Part shown: piece after piece, positions 61,459-64,000 of the stretch | Layout: each line of letters begins with the position of its first letter | Position numbering within the stretch: position 1 is the stretch's first letter | NCBI GenBank assembly: GCA_045542355.1 | Contig: JAZQKX010000011.1 | Location: 62,001-126,000 of the forward strand | DNA: 64,000 nt | Direction: 5' to 3' | Source of the DNA: UMGS1532 sp045542355 | Lineage (GTDB): Bacteria > Bacillota > Clostridia > Oscillospirales > Acutalibacteraceae | Program-made: the position numbers and the translations under genes | The notes under the pieces: model-generated | Told to the model about the DNA's origin: nothing | Database searches by the model: none | What the model saw: the letters and a program-made list of their open reading frames with translations, nothing else

Positions 61459-62880
61459 TTAGGTTTCTAACATTCTCTTATAGAGTCCTATATATTCGGT
61501 GGCGGAATTGCCCCAGCTATTATCGCACTCCATTGCGCGTTTCACAAGAATATTCCAACCCTCGCGATCACGATAGCCCTCGGCGGCACGCCATACGCAA
61601 TGTGCCATTTCGTGGGCATTATATATGCTGAAAGTAAATCCGTTGCCCTCGCCAAGACCTGAGTCAGTTATTGTGTCTTTAAGGCCGCCTGTTTCACGGA
61701 CGATAGGAATTGTTCCATAGCGCAATGCCACCATCTGAGCAAGTCCGCAAGGCTCTGACTTTGAGGGCATGAGGAATACATCAGCACCTGCATAGATTTT
61801 ATGAGCCAACGCGGGAATGAAGCCTGTTGTAAGAGAAACCTTATCGGGATATTTTTCGGCAACATAATGGAAGAAATCCTCAAACTCCTTTTCACCAGAG
61901 CCTAAAATCACGAATTGGATATCCCCTGCCAACATATCCTCCATAACGCATTTTATAAGGTCAACGCCTTTGTGAGAAACAAGGCGGGTAACGATGCCGA
62001 AGAGAGGAACATCGTCTCTTTTGGGTAGTCCCAACTCATCCTGAAGTTTGGCTTTGTTCACAGCCTTACCGCTAAAATCGGAGGCAGAAAAGCTTTTATA
62101 AATCATGGGGTCGGTTTCGGGGTTATAAACATCGGTGTCAATTCCGTTTATAATACCGCCCAGCTTCCACTCCCTCTCTCTGAGAATTCCGTGAAGACCG
62201 TGGGAATATTCCTCGGTTAAAATCTCTCTTGAATATGTGGGGCTTACTGTGCTGACATAGTCGGCACATTCAATGGCCCCCTTCATAAGATTAACACAGC
62301 CACCGTATTCCACATAGTGCTCCGTGCCCTCAGGGAGACCTAAAACATCACCGATAACATCCTTTCCATATTGACCCTGATACTGAATATTATGTATTGT
62401 AAATAGGGTCTTCATGTTGCAATAAAAGGGGTCGGCGCCGTAATTCAAGGTCTTAAAGACGGGAATCATTGCGGTCTGCCAATCATTGCAGTGGATGATG
62501 TCGGGTTTAAAATCAATGTGCTTCAAAATCTCCAGAACAGCGCGGGAGAAAAATGTATATCTCTCGGCATCGTCTAAATAGCCATACAGGGACGGACGCT
62601 TGAAATAGTATTCGTTATCTATAAGATAATATGTGACTCTGCCTACCTTGGCTTCAAAAATTCCGCAATACTGATTGCGCCATGCCACAGGGACCGTGAT
62701 ATTCTTTAAAAAGCGCATTTCAGCCCTTTGCTCTTTGGTAATGCTCCCGTAGAGGGGCATTATCACCCTGCAACCCACACGGCGATTGCGAAGTGCCTTA
62801 GGCAGTGCACCGGCTACATCAGCCAGTCCACCCGTCATGGCAAAGGGGTAGGCCTCAGCCGAGGCAAATAAAACTCTCAT
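61459..62880 (-). CDS. glgA: Glycogen synthase GlgA (ADP-glucose type), Lys15 replaced
   Basis: Extends glycogen from ADP-glucose. It is a GT5 enzyme of 473 residues with the N-terminal SAEAYPFAMTGGLADVAG, IHCNDWQTAMIP, IHNIQYQGQYGK, SPTYSREI, TRLVSHKGVDL and SKSEPCGLAQMVALRYG. The usual KTGGL has Met at residue 15 (MTGGL); in E. coli Lys15 contacts ADP-glucose. The other key groups (His, Arg/Lys in TRLVSHKG, Glu in SEPCGL) are intact. It follows glgD by 37 bases. See finding. Confidence 0.93.
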   Translation of the reverse strand: MRVLFASAEAYPFAMTGGLADVAGALPKALRNRRVGCRVIMPLYGSITKEQRAEMRFLKNITVPVAWRNQYCGIFEAKVGRVTYYLIDNEYYFKRPSLYGYLDDAERYTFFSRAVLEILKHIDFKPDIIHCNDWQTAMIPVFKTLNYGADPFYCNMKTLFTIHNIQYQGQYGKDVIGDVLGLPEGTEHYVEYGGCVNLMKGAIECADYVSTVSPTYSREILTEEYSHGLHGILREREWKLGGIINGIDTDVYNPETDPMIYKSFSASDFSGKAVNKAKLQDELGLPKRDDVPLFGIVTRLVSHKGVDLIKCVMEDMLAGDIQFVILGSGEKEFEDFFHYVAEKYPDKVSLTTGFIPALAHKIYAGADVFLMPSKSEPCGLAQMVALRYGTIPIVRETGGLKDTITDSGLGEGNGFTFSIYNAHEMAHCVWRAAEGYRDREGWNILVKRAMECDNSWGNSATEYIGLYKRMLET

Positions 62881-62917
62881 TATTTTTACTCCTAACTTGA
62901 AATTAACTCAACAGCTA

Positions 62918-64000
62918 TTAAATACTTGTGCCTTTTTTAATTATATAGTGGCAACCTTCGGCTCCGCGAAGCTGAGTTCCGTCGGACACAGAAACATCCT
63001 TATCGGCGGTTACATATTGAATATCACAATCCTCACCGATTACGCAGGACTGCATAACAATACAGTCGCGAAGATTGGTATTCTTTCCAACCTTAACGCC
63101 GCGGAAGAGTATGCAATTCTCAACACTTCCCTCAATAACACAGCCGTCACCTATGAGAGAATTTTTAACCGAACTATCAAGTCCGTATTTAGCGGGCATA
63201 TCGTCGCGGGTTTTGGTGTAGATAGGACGCTTGGGGTTGAACAAATCACGCCGCACCTCTGCAGTAAGCACTGCCATGTTGGCATCTGCATATGCCTTTA
63301 TACCGTCAATAGTCTGGGCGAAGCCTTCAACCTTGTAGCCCATAATCTTCAAGGTGTCGCTGTTGGCTTGAAGAACACCTCTGCCGATGCTGGTGTAACC
63401 ACGCTCCATAGCCTTTACGCTGAGTTCGATAAGCTGGTCACGGCGGAAAATCATGAGTCCGATACCATAGTCACACTCGGCACCTGTATCCACCGAAACC
63501 AATATTTCCTTTGCCGTTCCGTTGGTATCAAGTTCTAAAACGGTGTGGGGTTTATGATATTTGGGCAGAGCGCCGTGCTTATATGCAACGGTGACATCCG
63601 CCTCCTCCTTTATATGACGCTCAAACATATCTGCAATGTCGATATTGCAAATTACGTCTGCATCGCAAAGAATTACATATTCCTCACGGCTTTTCTTAAG
63701 ATAATCACTAACATTGAGCACAGCCTCGATATGGCCCTTATATGCTCCGCCGCCACCTGCGATAAAAGGAGGCAGAAAAGAAAGTCCACCCTGTTTACGG
63801 TCTAAATCCCAGGGTTTACCCGAGCCGATATGATCCATAAGAGAACGGTAGTTGGAACGGGGTATGACACCCACCTTGCCTACACCTGCGTTGACCAGAT
63901 TGGAAAGATGGAAATCTATTATACGATATCTGCCACCAAAGGGTACCGAGCCCATAGAACGGTATTCGGTAAGCTCAGGCAATGCTTCGTCGTTGGAATT
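62918..64000 (-). CDS. glgD: GlgD (non-catalytic ADP-glucose pyrophosphorylase subunit), 5' end cut by window edge
   Basis: Paralogue of GlgC that in Firmicutes forms a heteromer with it to make ADP-glucose. The frame is open to the window end and begins before it: the residues just inside are NSNDEALPELTEYRSMGSVPFGG, which is the start region after about 10 missing residues. The GGRYRIIDF, YRSLMDHIGSGKPWDLDR and left-handed beta-helix C-terminus (VKNSLIGDGCVIEGSVENC) match GlgD. glgC would lie upstream, outside. The operon continues to glgA. Confidence 0.92.
   Translation of the reverse strand, partial: NSNDEALPELTEYRSMGSVPFGGRYRIIDFHLSNLVNAGVGKVGVIPRSNYRSLMDHIGSGKPWDLDRKQGGLSFLPPFIAGGGGAYKGHIEAVLNVSDYLKKSREEYVILCDADVICNIDIADMFERHIKEEADVTVAYKHGALPKYHKPHTVLELDTNGTAKEILVSVDTGAECDYGIGLMIFRRDQLIELSVKAMERGYTSIGRGVLQANSDTLKIMGYKVEGFAQTIDGIKAYADANMAVLTAEVRRDLFNPKRPIYTKTRDDMPAKYGLDSSVKNSLIGDGCVIEGSVENCILFRGVKVGKNTNLRDCIVMQSCVIGEDCDIQYVTADKDVSVSDGTQLRGAEGCHYIIKKGTSI

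Noticed and set aside
62897..63538. 213-codon plus-strand frame opposite glgD
   Set aside because: Reverse strand of a well-conserved GlgD; no SD or promoter, no recognisable domain.
1..64000. CRISPR array, prophage or transposon
   Set aside because: No regularly spaced repeats, integrase, transposase or phage genes were seen; the short hairpins fit terminators.
62918..64000. GlgD as the catalytic GlgC
   Set aside because: The sequence has the GlgD-type GGRYRIIDF and PWDLDR segments; glgC usually lies upstream of glgD and would be outside the window.

Overview
The window looks like chromosome from an anaerobic, endospore-forming member of the Clostridia, most likely the Oscillospirales/Ruminococcaceae side. 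The basis is an Rnf complex (rnfC, rnfD), sporulation sigma factors (spoIIGA-sigE, sigK), a GlgD-type glycogen gene, clostridial-type small proteins (CD1247-like, DUF4830-like, BofC-like), strong AGGAGG ribosome sites and many TTGACA-17-TATAAT promoters. No phage, transposase, CRISPR array or rRNA operon was seen. Species assignment is inference.

Layout. 1-2.2 kb: end of an rnf operon on the minus strand. 2.4-4 kb: spoIIGA-sigE. 4.1-12.5 kb: a class A penicillin-binding protein, then a cell-envelope operon (PucR-type regulator, ftsE, ftsX, coiled-coil M23 peptidase, S41 protease) whose last gene meets a BofC-like gene tail to tail. 12.7-24.5 kb: mnmA alone on the plus strand, then minus-strand asnB, a sugar ABC ATPase, rsuA, ispD-ispF, efp and the yqeG-nfo-aroQ-pepP group. 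24.7-43.2 kb: rpsU, then a tightly packed operon running trmH-dprA-topA-trmFO-plsX-rnc-(radical SAM)-smc-ftsY-yhbY-nadD/yqeK-LCP-rsfS-leuS from one promoter near 43.25 kb. 43.4-44.7 kb: infC-rpmI-rplT with an attenuator leader and a probable ATC start codon for infC. 44.7-48.1 kb: serC-serA-D,D-carboxypeptidase.

48.3-64 kb: tRNA-Thr(CGT), an XRE regulator, lepA, then an accessory patch with two convergent intracellular glycoside hydrolases, an AGCS amino-acid/Na+ symporter and a lipoprotein with an internal duplication. After that come sigK (uninterrupted), rsmD-coaD-coiled-coil protein on the plus strand, and glgD-glgA (glgD runs off the end).

The genes fit three themes. One is translation and RNA maturation (leuS, infC, rpsU, lepA, efp, trmFO, mnmA, rsmD, rnc, rsfS). 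The second is envelope and division (PBP, ftsEX with its hydrolase, LCP, plsX, D,D-carboxypeptidase). The third is sporulation (sigE, sigK, spoIIGA, BofC-like, CtpB-like protease). No obvious undescribed multi-gene system was found. The most interesting signals are regulatory: terminator hairpins whose 3' arm doubles as the next gene's Shine-Dalgarno site (19.25 kb and 57.8 kb), the infC leader and start, phased repeats before the PucR-type gene, a large structured terminator at 4.05-4.12 kb, and a glycogen synthase lacking the usual active-site lysine.
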